The notes beneath the pieces are model-generated. The model made no database searches. It saw nothing but the letters and a program-made list of their open reading frames with translations, and was not told the origin of the DNA. A program made the translations under genes and the position numbers. 64,000 nt of DNA from Pseudocercospora fijiensis CIRAD86. Lineage: Eukaryota > Ascomycota > Dothideomycetes > Mycosphaerellales > Mycosphaerellaceae. The stretch spans positions 3,971,664 to 4,035,663 of the forward strand of contig NW_006921536.1 of the NCBI RefSeq assembly GCF_000340215.1. Direction: 5' to 3'. Below, in pieces: positions 1 through 11,695 of the stretch (its first letter is position 1; each line of letters opens with the position of its first letter).

Positions 1-3000
1 ATTAGGATATCTCCCTTAAGGACCTAAAGGCGGCTCTAGCTTTATATAATAACGACGAATCTAAGAAGGTGTTGTCTAACCTTATAAGATACGCTAACAA
101 ATTGCGAGGAACACGTATACACCAGATTAGCAAGCGTAAGCAGCTTAAGATCCATACCACAGCTCTTAGTATACCTTATCTGTTCCTTACCTTTAGCGCT
201 ATAGACAATTAGTAGTAGTCTCTGCAAAAGTATATACCTAACATCCCTACCGGTAATAATTACTAGCGGCGAAAGATCGTACGCGATAACGTACAAGACA
301 ATCCGGCAATCGCTATATATTACTACTATCGTCGCTATACTGTTCTTTAATAGACAGTACTCGAGCCTAAATTTAGTATTATAGATTACTAGAATCGGTT
401 CGAATTCTAGGTACGTAGCAGCTCTTATAACTATAGTATATACTAGCTCTAAACCGATATCGATCCTAAAATATAGTATAATCTCTTACCTGCTCCAAAA
501 TCGAATATAGAAGCAGACCGTACTAGTCTTGCTAAGTTTTAGAGCCGTTACGTTACTACTTTCTAGCTAGACCCCGATCGTACCGGCCTACAACTAGGAG
601 AGCCTATAGTACTATCTATGCGACCGAATAAACTACGAAATATAGCGTATTTGTTAATGTTAAACCTAAATAGAGTCTAGCGTTATCAATGCGGTTATAA
701 ATACTGCTAGCGCAAGAATAAGGATACTAGTACTCGTAGCTATCGCTTCTATTATCCTCGAGACCTCTATAACGAAGTACGTATTTCTCGAGACCTTAAC
801 CTACACTATTTTATATATAACGGACCTCGCAATGATCCCTAGATAAATGGCTATAACCGTACTGTTTCTATAGCTTAGCTTACGAATACCGACTTCGCCC
901 TATATACTTCTAAAGGCACTATTATAGACTATCTCGCTAAATACTATAGCAAGGTAGAGAAGCGTAGTACCCTATTACTCGATATCGCTAAGTAGCTAGG
1001 TCCTTACCTCTAGAACGCTAATCGCCCTATAGTCTCTTTCTTTACAAAGATAATAAATAAGTTGATCGGAGAGCGGGATATCTCGGCATAGGAGGTATAC
1101 TACTAGTTGCTTAGTTTACCTCTTTTATAAGGATCGCGGTAGGTATAGAGTTTCGATTGTCGCCTTCCTAAGTACTAGGCAAAGGTTAAGCGGTACGATA
1201 AGCACGCTAGTAAAATCGTTATATAGGGCAAGTTACTATTACTAAAGTATATCGATCGTCTTAGTATTCCTCTAGTAAAGTTTGCTAAATTAGACCTTCT
1301 CAATCGGCCTAACTTAACTCTCTTTGAGTTTCTAACTCGGTAGGACTTTAGTACTTTTAAGATACGCCCTCGCGTAAAGGCTCGCCTACTTAACTACTTC
1401 CCTAAGTACTCTAGCAATCGGGGGGAAGATAATAGTACCTATAGAGACTATTGTCGCACTAAGGTCGTATTATATTACCTATTCGATAGTCAATACCTAG
1501 CCCTTCTATATACTTTTAGCGATTATCCTAAAGAAGAATTCTATACGTAGCAAGAAGCTTACGCTTAGTGCTCCGACAATTATACCTACCCCTTTAACTA
1601 CTTTAGTATTAATCTTCCTTTGCCGATAGAAGACCTCTTTAAAGAGGAGCACTATAAACCGGAAGAAGAGGAAGCTAAGGGTAAACTTCTCGCCCGGGCT
1701 ATCCCTAATCGCAATCCTATAGAAGAAGAAGAAGACCTTAACAATCTTAGCAATCGTTAGTTAGATAAGGATTACGATTAGACTCCTTATATCGGACGTT
1801 ATAACCTTAGACATTAGCTTAAGGATTAGTAGAAGAATAAGCGTAGTACTAGTAGTGCTTATTAGAAGATTAGCAGTATTGCAAACTTGTAGCAGAAGGT
1901 TAATAGCCTGTCCCTAGAATAGCGGCTTTAGTACGATCGGATCTATAACTACGCTAACGAGTTGATTAATAGCGCTACTATCCCGGATCCTATCTTACTA
2001 AACATTAATAGTAAGGCCGGTATTAGGAAGTCCTATATAATCGAGCTTCTATCTTCTACTATCGAGGAAATAGTAGAATAATAGGGCTCCTCTAGTATAG
2101 TGCAATACTAACTAGGCAATCCTATTATACGGATCGCTCTAACTAGTGCTGCTGCTTTTAGTATTAAAGGGTCGACTATCTATTCGGCCTTACGCCTCCC
2201 TTTAACTATAAAGGAGTATATGCCGCTTAAGGGCAAGGCGTTGTCTAGTTTCTAGGAACACATAAATAGCATTCTCTATATTATTATCGATAAAAAGTCG
2301 ATAATTGACTTAGTAGAACTATACTAGATCGACAAGCGATTACGACAGGTTAGACAGCAAGACCTAAGCTACTCTTAAGAAGACTAAGACAATCCGGAAG
2401 TTAACACCTTACTACTATTCGGAGGTTTCACTATATGTATATATAGCGACTTTAGTTAGCTTCTTCTAATTAGAGGTCGCCCCCTATTTAGTAGACTAAG
2501 CCCTACCGACTTACCTAAGGTTGTCCTAGGGCGTTATATATAGCATCTCTTCGATAAAACCATTTAGCTAAATACTATTTAGCGTTAATAAGGAAACGAC
2601 CTAGCGGTATAGGCATTTAAAGCTACCCTAGAAGGCCTACGTATAGGACTAGGCAAGTTAACTATTTAGCAATAGTCGACCCTTACGACCCGTATTCGAG
2701 ATCCTTCCCGCCCCTATTTATAGGAATTTAAGGATGCTATCCGCCTGTTTAGTTACAAGAAGCAAGTGTCAACTATTAACTATACCTCTATGCGTAATAC
2801 TTAATAGCCGATTAAGCCTATTAAGGCCGACTAAACTAGCCGCTATGCTTATTAGGCTAATTACGAGACTAGCGGAAACCTATATAAAACTCTTCCTCTC
2901 TATATTAACGCTCGAGTTATAATAACCGAGAACCTTTAGGTATAGCAGGGTATTGTTAATAGCACTCTCGGTACTGTCCGCGATATTATCTAGGCTTAGG

Positions 3001-4350
3001 ACTCTACGCGCACTAATTAAGAGGTTATCGATAAAGATATGCTAGCTATCGTATTAGTTGAGTTAGACAAGTACTCTAGACCGACTCTTAATTAGGAAAT
3101 CGACGGCTTAGCCCCTAATATAGTGCCTATTGTACTATCTCGGCGTAAGTAGAAGTATAACGACCGCTCCGATAGTTAATACACTCGCACTTAGTTTCCT
3201 TTAACTATCGCCTATACTATTACTATCTATAAGGCGTAGGGTATAACACTAGACAAGGGAGTCCTCGATATCTCTAGGAAGGACTTTACGCCTGCTTTAA
3301 TATATATCGTATACTCTCGGTTCCGCAATCTTACTAATATCCTCTTCGACGAGCCTTTCAATTATAACCGCTTTAAAGGTAAGCCGTATAAGTCGCATAT
3401 TAACCGCTATACGGATTACATCCGTCGTAAGAAGTAGCGAGCTCTGCTACCTAGAGGGATCCTTTCCTCTAATCTACCGTATCCGGACCCCGAGGTAGCA
3501 AAGCGCGAGCGTAATCTACAAACCGTATAAAGCTAGCAATAACGCCGCCTTTAGTAGCAACGCGTACGAGAATATACCTAGGAAGAGGCGCTTCGTCGGC
3601 GGTAGTAAGAGGAAGAGGAAGAAGCACGCCTTAAGGTAGACTTAGTTAAGATTGCTAAGATAGAATCTCGTAGTCTAGGTAATAACCTACTATCGTCCGA
3701 GGAAGCCGCTCTTCTAGTCGCCTCTATCGCTTTCCTTAAGCGTATACTACCGACTTTAATAGTACCTAGACAGTATATCCGCTTCGGAGCACTGTCTTAT
3801 AGATTTATAGAGGTCTATAGCCGCCGCCTTAAGGGCAGCACTTTTACTAATGCTCTCCGCAATATATAGTCGCGTAATAAGCTTACTTATAAACCCTATA
3901 GAGTTAAGCTCGTACTACGTACTAATCTAGACCGTCTTAGCGATCGGTAGGTTACTAGCGAGTTCCTTAATAATAAGACCTTCTAGCGTAACGTTAATAC
4001 TAATCGCTAAGCCTAGTAGCAATTGTAGGTAACCTACCCGAGCTACCTTCTTCGAGGTAGTAATATTATCGACAGCGACCCGGTAACCTAGCTAGAGTAA
4101 GGTACTTAGGAAGAGCAAGGTATATAGCAGGAGCAAGATAGACAGCAGAATACATTAGATAATAAAGAGATTAACGAAGAGATACGTATTCAGATTGCAA
4201 TCGCGGAGGAACAGATGCGTTAATAGGCCTTTAATGCTAGATTGCGTCGCAATTAGGAGGAGGACTTGGCTATAGCGCAGATATAGGACGATAAGCAATT
4301 TAAGTAGATAGAATGTAATGTATTAAAGCGCTTTTAGCCCTAATCTAATT
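1..4350 (+). pseudogene. Helitron Rep/PIF1-helicase, 5' end outside the window, RIP-inactivated
   Basis: Rolling-circle transposase of a Helitron. Reading TAG/TAA as former Gln/Trp gives one continuous frame of over 1,400 codons. Near 102-113 is LRGT, followed by an LFLTFSA block typical of the Helitron-like N domain. The HUH nuclease motif, expected as SSHxHG, reads SSYNY at about 417-434, so both His have become Tyr (CAC to TAC/TAT). The Tyr/Lys box YLAKYYSK lies near 930-953. The helicase half starts near 1990: the Walker A loop reads AGIRKS (near 2015-2032) where AGTGKS is expected, and Walker B reads IIIDKKS (near 2281-2300). The C-terminal helicase motifs continue to about 3400, followed by a charged Gln/Glu/Arg-rich tail. 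The left end lies outside the window and no CTRR-plus-hairpin right end was identified. The family call is firm; the end is approximate. Confidence 0.88.
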
Positions 4351-4440
4351 AGTTCTCGATCTCTACGCCGTCGCTCCGCTCGATTAGGACAAGTACTATA
4401 GGGCTTAAACGATACTTTATATTTACTACGCTCTATTACC

Positions 4441-4526
4441 GTTGCTAGGGCATAGTTGCCGTTGCTAGGGCGTAGTTGCCGTTACTAGGGCGTAGTTGCC
4501 GTTGCCGGGGCGTAGTTGCCGTAGTT
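4441..4526. repeat. 20-bp tandem repeat, about 4.3 units
   Basis: Four units of the type GTTGCTAGGGCGTAGTTGCC (4441-4460, 4461-4480, 4481-4500, 4501-4520) plus a partial fifth. Units differ at only a few positions, mostly C/T or G/A. It lies in the gene-free stretch 4351-4694 between the Helitron frame and the next gene. Nothing else was recognised in that stretch. Confidence 0.85.
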
Positions 4527-4694
4527 ACGAAAGCTTACCTATATAACGTTATATAGGCGGTAACAATTAGGGCTTCGCGATATTCTTATACCTTTTAAAT
4601 TCTTCCTCTATACCTATACCGATAATAACTACTATACGCTACGCCCCCGCCCCTTTTCCTTATAATAGTAAGAGAGAAGCGCGCCGCGCGCTAA

Positions 4695-6180
4695 ATAGAA
4701 GATAGAACTAAAGACCGCGAGTTTGTTTTGCCTAAGCGTCTAACTAAAAAGCGTAAGACTAAAGAGGAGTACTCTACGAAGAAGAATTCCGTACGAGACC
4801 GCGAGAGAAAGGATAAGATAGATAAGGATAAAAGAGCTAAGGATAAGAGAAGAAAAGCGCGGAATAAGGCATTCTATCGATAGCTAGCGCCTATAGAAAA
4901 AAGTAAAGGTTAGAATAAGAAGACAATCTAAGAGAAGGCTAAGAGGAGGAAAGAATTACGGCCAGTTTTCGAGCGTAAAGTTCTAGCAGCGTAAGTCAAT
5001 CTAACTAGCGGCCGTAGCTAGCAGCTATAGCCGGCAGCCGTAGCCGGCAGCTATAGCCGGCATATTTTTCTTTAATACGTTAACTAATAGCATTTAGACC
5101 TATAGCCGCTACCTCTATCGATACGACCGATAGTAACGGAGATGTTTAGATAGCTGAGAACAATAATACTAGAGTTTAGGATACCGCGATAGAGCTTAAT
5201 ACTAAGAATAAAGGAACTAAAAAAAGCGAGGAGATACCCTACGTCGATCTAGTAACAGGTATAGTCTTAGGGTCTAACGCTATAGACGATAAGCGCTAGG
5301 AGTAGATCGAGTATAGTTAAAGAGACGAGATACTAGTAAAGGGCTAAGGTATAAGTCCTATTAATCTAGAAAATTATAGTTAAAGCTACTACGAAAAGCT
5401 AGTAAGGATTAGAATCGAGACTAGTCGTCTTTATATCCTCGATATAGAGTAGAAGTTTCTTTATTAGTATTAGAGCGAAGCCTTTACGTCTATAAAGGCA
5501 AAGTAGCTTACGATTAATACGATTAGGGCTAGGTATCTAGGGACGGTAGAAGTATTACTAAAGGAGGAAGGGGTATAGGTAATTATTCTATACTCGGTAT
5601 ATATAGCCGGCGTTCGTAGCCGGTAGATACTAATAGTTAAATAGAAAGCGTTTCTCGAAGGCAGAGTACTACTACTATATAAAATCTTTACTAAGGTAGA
5701 GAGGGCTTATATCCGGAATCTAAGCTACTAGTAGGATAGGTTAGCGTTAGAATTCTCTAAATCTCTATATAAGCCTCCGAAGGATTACCTATTTTAGCGA
5801 TACGGCTTTATCTCGACTACTCTATAGATACCCGAAGAAGCTCGAGCGCTCTTTAAGGTCTTTACTAAGAAGTAGAAGGAGTTCGAGGATTAGGATTAGT
5901 TAATAGAGCTATTAGTTAGTCTTAGGTTTCGTAGTTAGACTCGGCCTAAGCATTTACTTATCGAGTATCTTATACCGAAAGAGGATAGATTAAGACTAAA
6001 AACGAGCTTAGATTCGTTAGGTATAGTAGCTCGGTTCCGTTAGTAGGAGAGAGCCGCCGTATAGAAGGCAAAATTCAGGTAGTTAGGGTAGCTAGGAAAG
6101 AAATTCTAGTAATTAGGCTAGCTAGGGTAGCTAGGAAAAAAAATCTAGTAGTTAGGTAGCTAGGAAACAAAAAAAAAGGT
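4695..6180 (+). pseudogene. Unknown basic protein with two introns, upstream of the hAT transposase
   Basis: Not recognised as a known family. A former ATG (now ATA) at 4695 opens a frame that stays in phase through two GT-AG introns: 4991-5097 (GTAAGT...TTAACTAAT...TTTAG) and 5579-5644 (GTAATT...TACTAAT...ATAG). The first ~95 codons are very rich in Lys, Arg, Glu and Asp, suggesting a nuclear or nucleic-acid-binding tail. The middle is an ordinary mixed, probably helical sequence. The C-terminus degenerates into QLGQLGKK-like repeats near 6080-6180. Both introns contain a TAGCCGGC minisatellite. It shares strand and intron style with the hAT and H3-variant genes downstream, so it may belong to the same element. 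All in-frame stops are explainable by RIP. The exact end is uncertain. Confidence 0.6.
5012..5062. repeat. TAGCCGGC-core minisatellite inside intron 1 of the unknown basic-protein gene
   Basis: Three to four units of the type TAGCCGGCAGC(TA) between the GTAAGT donor at 4991 and the TTAACTAAT branch point. Related short arrays occur at 5603-5628, 6990-7067, 8049-8072, 9451-9474, 10463-10489, 11163-11189, 11399-11430, 11975-12020, 12593-12650, 13461-13490, 14100-14143, 14718-14760 and 15525-15550, in either orientation. Confidence 0.8.
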
Positions 6181-6289
6181 AGCTAGCTATTTACTACCTA
6201 GCTATTCCTAACGATACGATACTATAAAAGAAAGGGTGTTTCCCTATAGCTACTAGTATATATCTACTACTCCTAAGTCCTTACCTTAC

Positions 6290-9200
6290 CGTACGAAACC
6301 TTAAAATATACCGACCGACATTGTATATATACTAGGCGCTATACTAGGAAGGGTAATAACGAGACAATAGTCGAAACAGTCTAGTATACGAGCGAGATTA
6401 CGACAACGTCGAGAGGAGGTCGTATACTTACCTTCGAGCCTATCGAGTCCTAGACGACGATTAGGGCTAGATTTATCCTCTCCGAATCCTAGTAGTAGGA
6501 ATTTATTATAGGGTACTACTACCTAGTCCTTACCTTTACGGAGTCTAAGTAGAAGGTTATTTAGAGATATAAGAATATCGAGTATTAACCCGGAAATCTT
6601 CGAAAAGGCTAGCTAGGCGTATCTTTAGAAACCCGAGTATATAGAGTAGTTTAATTAATAGGTCTATAAGATATAGTTCCCTTTATACTTACGTTTAAAG
6701 GAGTATAAACTCCGGAAGTACTCTATACGATAGGGGAGTAAGGAGCGAACGGACATATTCTAGAAGTTCTTTATAGAGGGGGCATTGCACCGTTATACGA
6801 CTTCTCGACTTAAAGGTTAACTAGTAATTATCTATAACTTCTACGGTTCAATCTTGAAATATCCGAAACTAGGGGATAGGAACTTATCGCCTACGAACTA
6901 TCTCTATTCTAAACAATATCGGGAATCTTAAGGAGAGAGGAGAGTTGATATAGATACAGCGTTCTAGAAAGAGGTACGTCTTCTAAAATACCGGCTATAG
7001 CTGCCGGCTATAGCCGCCGGCTATAGCTACCGGCTACAGATTCCGGCTATAGATTCCGGCTACTTAAATCAACCGTAGAGGTCTAGCTAATTATTATAGG
7101 CTACGCTTAAGGAAGCTCTAGGATTAAAGGCTACCGATTTCTTACCCGAAGACTTTAAGTAACTAGCAAACGAAATACTAGCTATAAACGGTCTTCCGGA
7201 AGACTTCTACGAAAGGGAGTCTATATAGAAGATATACCTATATCTTACAAACTACCCTCCCTTATTTCTCGGCGCGATAACCTAGCGTATTATATTCGAA
7301 AAGAACAAAGAGGCTGCGTTAGACGACATTCGGGAGATCCTCCGTAATACTCGCCGAGTAGCTATTACTATCGATAGCTAGTTAAGCCGGACTATAAGAG
7401 CCTCCTTCCTCTCGATTATACTATACTTTATCAATTCGGATTAGAAACTCTAGGAACTTATAATCGGATTCCCTAAAATTCTAGGTTCCTATACTAGTAA
7501 GGATATAGCGAAGCTTATCTATACGGTAATAGATAGGGTTAGCGTAACAACGAAACTAATCTCGATTACTACGGATAACGCTAGTAATAATCGAACATTA
7601 TATAAGGCGTTATATATACAATTTACTCGTATATGTCTTTGAAATTACTAATTATATCGATAGGGTCGAGTACGTAGAGGAGATTATAAGGTCTATAATC
7701 TAGCTTAATCTTCCGAATATTAAGCTCGCTACGATTCCGGATACGTACGATAATACGCACGATAATAACGATAAAGAGGAGCCTATTAATAGCCCTAGCC
7801 CTATTAAATCGGAGCCGACGTCGTTGCTAGTTGCATCCCTATAGAAGTTTCCCTACCTCGCTTATATAGTTTAAATCGCGATCCGAGCCCTCTTTAAGAT
7901 GCTTAAAATTGCACTATTAAACGACGACTAATAGAAGATCCTAGATAAGGATAAAGCAAAGTCGAAAGTCGAGAAACTTATTATAGCAATAAGACGGGAT
8001 AAGGTAGAGAGCCTCGCTCTCGTTTTATATAAGGTATAACTTTTGTCCGTAGCCGGTACCTATAGCCGGTAACCTAGTATAGTTCTAACTCTTTTTCTCT
8101 AGCTTCGTCGTCTAGTAATATATACGAACTCGAGCTTATAGAGATATAACCGATTCGAGGCTATTTAAAAGAACCTAATCGAGCGCCCTAAAACCGATAC
8201 CTAGAATATCGTATAGAATAAGCGATAGTAAAAGCGGCCTCCTTAGCGCCTACTCCGTTTTACCTAAGACGTTAAGACCCGGTTCGATTCGACTTTCTAT
8301 ATAGTTACGAGGGGATATACTTTACGTACCGCTCTCGAGATCTATTAGAGTTCCGAAGGTATTAAGTAGCTCGGCCTTACCGCCGCCGAATAGCGCTAAG
8401 TAGAGTATCTTATCGATATTAGTAAGCATTACGCGAAGGTTACTGCTACGATTAGAAGAACCCGAGGACCGACGATCTACCTTGTCTTTACGTACTATAA
8501 CTAGCTCTTTAACGAGCTCGAGGAAACTGTAGCTAAGCTAGCTAAGAAGAGCGTTCTCTAGAAAGTAGCTATAACGAAAGCTATAGACACCTCCTATACT
8601 AAGTTATATAAATATTATAGTGCTACCTTTAAGTCGTTCGGGGATATCTATAGCATTACGTGCTTGCTTAATCCGGTAGAAAAGGATATATACTAGTAGA
8701 GGCCGGAATAGAAGGCGGACGAGGTATAGCCGAAGCATTACTAGACTATTCTAGAAAAGATGTTCTATAAGCGTCGGAAAGAAACTAGTCTAAATATAGC
8801 TCCTATAAAGAAAAAGAAGGTTTAGAAGGCTCCGATATTATACCTATTTTATAGGTAGGAAGTAGAGGCAGAAGAGGAAGCAACTACTAAAGTAAATAAA
8901 GAAGAGTTCGATCTCTATTAGCGCGCGAGTAAGTATAAACCCGTAGGCTCGGAAAGAGGGCTAATAATCTCTAGATCTTACCGGTCTTCTAGACGAATTC
9001 GGAGACGATATTCTCGCTATATAGTAGCGGTTAGAGCCTAAGTTTCTAACGATAGCGTCGGTCGCTTGGGACGTCCTCGCTATCCTAAGCGTAGGTATAG
9101 GCTATAAGAGGTCTTTTAGTATCGCTCGTTACTAGGGCCGCTTTAATCGAATATACTCGCCTACTACCTTCGAATCTATTATAGTATTCCGATACTATCT

Positions 9201-9450
9201 CCTCTACTAGAATCGCTAAGGTAGGTTACTAAAGATTATACTAAAGGAGTTAATCGAGGAATTAGAAAACCTTAAGATCGAAGAAACCTAGGAACGCGAA
9301 GAGAATACGAAATTTAGTCTAAGCGAAACCCTAATTAGCGATAACGAAGAGGAGGAGGGTAGAGGTAGAAGGCGATACTAGGTCGAGAAGCGGAAACGTA
9401 TATAGGCTTAGAGTAGCTTTAAGGAGACGAAGCGTTTACGTATAAGGTAA
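6290..9450 (+). pseudogene. hAT-superfamily transposase with at least two introns
   Basis: Cut-and-paste transposase of the hAT superfamily. Intron 1 is 6974-7099 and intron 2 is 8034-8102, both GT-AG with TAGCCGGC-type arrays inside. After intron 1 the frame gives the RNase H-like core: VAITIDS followed by a former Trp (near 7360-7384), then the ITTDNASNN block near 7560-7590 that carries the second catalytic Asp. The C-terminal hATC dimerisation domain is visible at about 9010-9190 (LEPKFLTIASVAWDVLAI, then SFSIARY). The N-terminal ~230 codons need a frame change near 6580-6640, so either a further intron or an indel exists there; no clear BED finger was recognised. After the hATC domain a Glu/Arg-rich tail runs to a candidate donor at 9447, again next to a TAGCCGGC array. 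TIRs and the 8-bp target duplication of this copy were not found. Confidence 0.85.
6990..7067. repeat. Longest GCCGGCTA array, inside hAT intron 1
   Basis: Six or more diverged units of (A/G)CCGGCTATAG(C/A)T. The orientation is opposite to the array in the intron at 4991-5097, although both introns are on the plus strand. It fills most of the 126-bp intron. Confidence 0.8.
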
Positions 9451-9618
9451 TATAGCCGGCGTATATAGCCGGTATATATCCGAAATATGTTTCGAATTCC
9501 TAGGACCTAAATAGACTAGTTGCTATAGCAACCGACCCCGCTTACCTACGGACTATTTCTAATTCTCTATTCGCTCTTCCTCTCCTTCTTCCCTTTCCCT
9601 ATATTCTTAAAGATAAAT

Positions 9619-10427
9619 ATGCCTTAAGGATTCGGCTCTTCGGGCCTTCCTAAGCCGGCTACCTCCCCTTCCTTAAGCTACTATCCTTTATTCGAATCTA
9701 ACGATAACCTACTAAGGCGGTTTAATAGAAGACTATTTATTCTAGAAGGTAAGAAGTATTAATATCTCCTTACGATTATATACTTATTAATTTTCTAGGT
9801 CCTACTAATATACCCTCGTCGCCTAAACGCGCAGATAAATATCTTTAGAGGCTAAAGGGTAAGGGTAAAGTAAGCTAAGTATAGGGAGACCGTAGCGAGA
9901 ACGAGATATCGGAAGAGTAAGGCTCTCTATAGTATATACGAAGGAAGGGGGTTCCTCGGAAAATAGTACCGAAAAACAAGAAGGCTATAGGTAGATAGGA
10001 GAAGGCTAAAAAGAGTAGGCGGACGAAGACTATCGCGAAGAAAAGTTATCTTTCTATTAAAAGAAAGGGAATAAGGTAGGACTCGACGATAAAGAAGCGG
10101 CGCTTTAAACTAGGTACTATTGCCCTTCGCTAGATCCGGCTTTTCTAAAACAAAAGAGGGACCGAGCTTTTAATCCCTAAGACTCCCTTCTAGCGACTCG
10201 TCCGAGAAATTATATTAGATTTTCGGTCTAGTATACGATTTACGGCTAAGGCGATTAGTGCTCTTTAGGAAGCTACGGAGGCATTTCTCGTAACCGAGCT
10301 TAAGCTTTTAAACCTCCTTGCTATCTGTACGAAGCAGGTTACTCTTTAAAATAAAGATATATAGCTTCTAGCTAAAATTCGGCGTCGGTTTACAGCGGAT
10401 TAGTTGGAAATTGTATTTAATCGTTAG
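9619..10427 (+). pseudogene. Histone H3 variant (type 1) with a long N-terminal tail and one intron
   Basis: A preserved ATG at 9619 opens exon 1 (9619-9748). A 50-bp GT-AG intron (9749-9798) follows, and exon 2 stays in the same frame across the whole histone fold. The fold starts near 10098: GTIALRQIRLFQ matches the H3 GTVALREIRRYQ region. PFQRLVREI (near 10181-10207), the loop-1/helix-2 segment IRFTAKAISALQEA and a helix-3 QVTLQNKDIQL follow. Loop 1 has canonical H3 length without the CENP-A insertion, but two extra residues occur after the first helix (LFQNKRGTELL). The tail of ~140 residues is Lys/Arg-rich and unlike the canonical ARTKQTARKS tail. The stops are TAG/TAA from Gln or Trp. 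The first possible end is the TAG at 10425; if that was Gln/Trp, the frame continues to a TGA at 10491. The gene sits ~170 bp downstream of the hAT frame on the same strand. Confidence 0.85.
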
Positions 10428-10502
10428 ATTAACCTAGGAGGAGGCCTATTTTCGCATCCTTTTACCGGCTATAGGTGCCGGCTATATTTCTGATTTTATC
10501 TC

Positions 10503-11400
10503 CGCGCCGTCCCTAAATCTAAGGTACGAAGTAGAAACCTAGCGCTCTATATTTACCCGGCTATTATAGAGACGAGCTACATTTAGATTAGTTTCTTTGT
10601 ATATCGCGACCTAGCGGGTAGTAAGCGAAAGGGCGATAGAACGTTTATAATACGTCTCTATTTAGACCTAAAACACAAAGGTCCTAAGGAGCCCTAGCAT
10701 CCTAACTATAAGGAGATTCTTTAGCATTAGCACTTTAATCCTCTATACTACGAGGCAGATAGTAAGCCTACGAGAGAGAAACTTTAACGAGAAATTCTCT
10801 ATAATGCGTAGCGCTATTGTATAGCTATAGATACGCACTAAGTCCGGCAACTCGAAGAAGAATTAAGATAGCGTATTAGCGACCGAGGAAGAGATCGATA
10901 GTATACTAGTAGAGTCGAGGTCTTATAAGCGAAGTATAAGATAATATAGGCTCTTAGTCGTATAGAGTAACGTACTATATAAATAACTAGGCGTGCTACT
11001 CTTATTTACTTACGACCTATATCCTAGGATACTCTTCTCGTACTTTTTATACTCTTTTCTAATACCTTACCTATAAGCGCTCCGCGACAACCGAGTAAAT
11101 ATAAGCTGTAGGGTTTCCGCTCGGTACCTTAGCCTCCGAGATAGGGCGGAGTTAAATTTAGAGCGATAGCCGGCACTCGTAGCCGGCATATAGAGACGGT
11201 AGTAGGCCTTTTCCTACTAAATAACTAGCTTGTTTAGTATAGCCTACCTGATATTTCTTATATTTACTAGCAATAGGCCTAGGTTACTTATAAGATTACT
11301 ATAGCTAGTAAAGGCATTACTAAAGAATATCTATACTATAGTAGGATACTATTATTACGCCGGCTATTTATTAAAAGGAGGCTTTCGCCTATTACTATAC
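10503..11400 (+). pseudogene. Unknown coding segment in the same frame as the type-1 H3 variant
   Basis: About 300 codons with only RIP-type stops, in exactly the same reading frame as the histone fold and separated from it by a TGA at 10491 inside a short GCCGGCTA array (10463-10489). A second array lies at 11163-11189 and a third at the end (11399-11430). The sequence is mixed, with a Glu/Arg-rich helical stretch near 10840-10960; no family was recognised. Either this is a C-terminal extension of the H3 variant, with the arrays lying in introns whose splice sites were lost to RIP, or it is a separate gene. No clear GT...AG pair was found around 10455-10502, so the link is only suggested by the shared frame. 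Confidence 0.5.
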
Positions 11401-11437
11401 CGGCTATATATACCGGCTATATTTCAAAGTCTACCGT

Positions 11438-11490
11438 ACCTGCCTTTTTTAGCCGTGCCTACCTTTTTTAGCCGTGCCTGCCTTCTTTCC
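11438..11490. repeat. Short tandem repeat, CCTGCCTTTTTTAGCCGTG type
   Basis: Two and a half units of about 20 bp in the spacer between the cluster above and the 2.1-kb tandem units. The rest of 11400-11695 holds only a pyrimidine-rich tract, probably the upstream region of the next gene. Confidence 0.7.
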
Positions 11491-11695
11491 TTGCTCTAAC
11501 GTTACTATAATATAGGCTTACGCGAAGCTTACTCTGTTGCCTAGCGACACCGCGATACTACCGCTATATTCAACCTTCGTATCGATACCTATACCTCTAC
11601 GCTCTATATCTACTACCTCCGTAATACCCTCGCTCCGCGCGCGCCTTCGTATACCTTCGTAACGCACTTTTTTCCTTAATTCGACGACTTTTATA

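Noticed and set aside
42..296. Open frame of 84 codons on minus
   Set aside because: It lies opposite the Helitron frame, which carries recognisable motifs on plus; a chance frame.
2734..2922. Open frame of 62 codons on plus
   Set aside because: Out of phase with the Helitron helicase frame that covers the same bases.
9619..10427. CENP-A (centromeric H3) identity for the type-1 histone
   Set aside because: Loop 1 has the canonical H3 length without the CENP-A insertion, so a centromeric role is not supported by sequence; a divergent H3 variant is the safer call.
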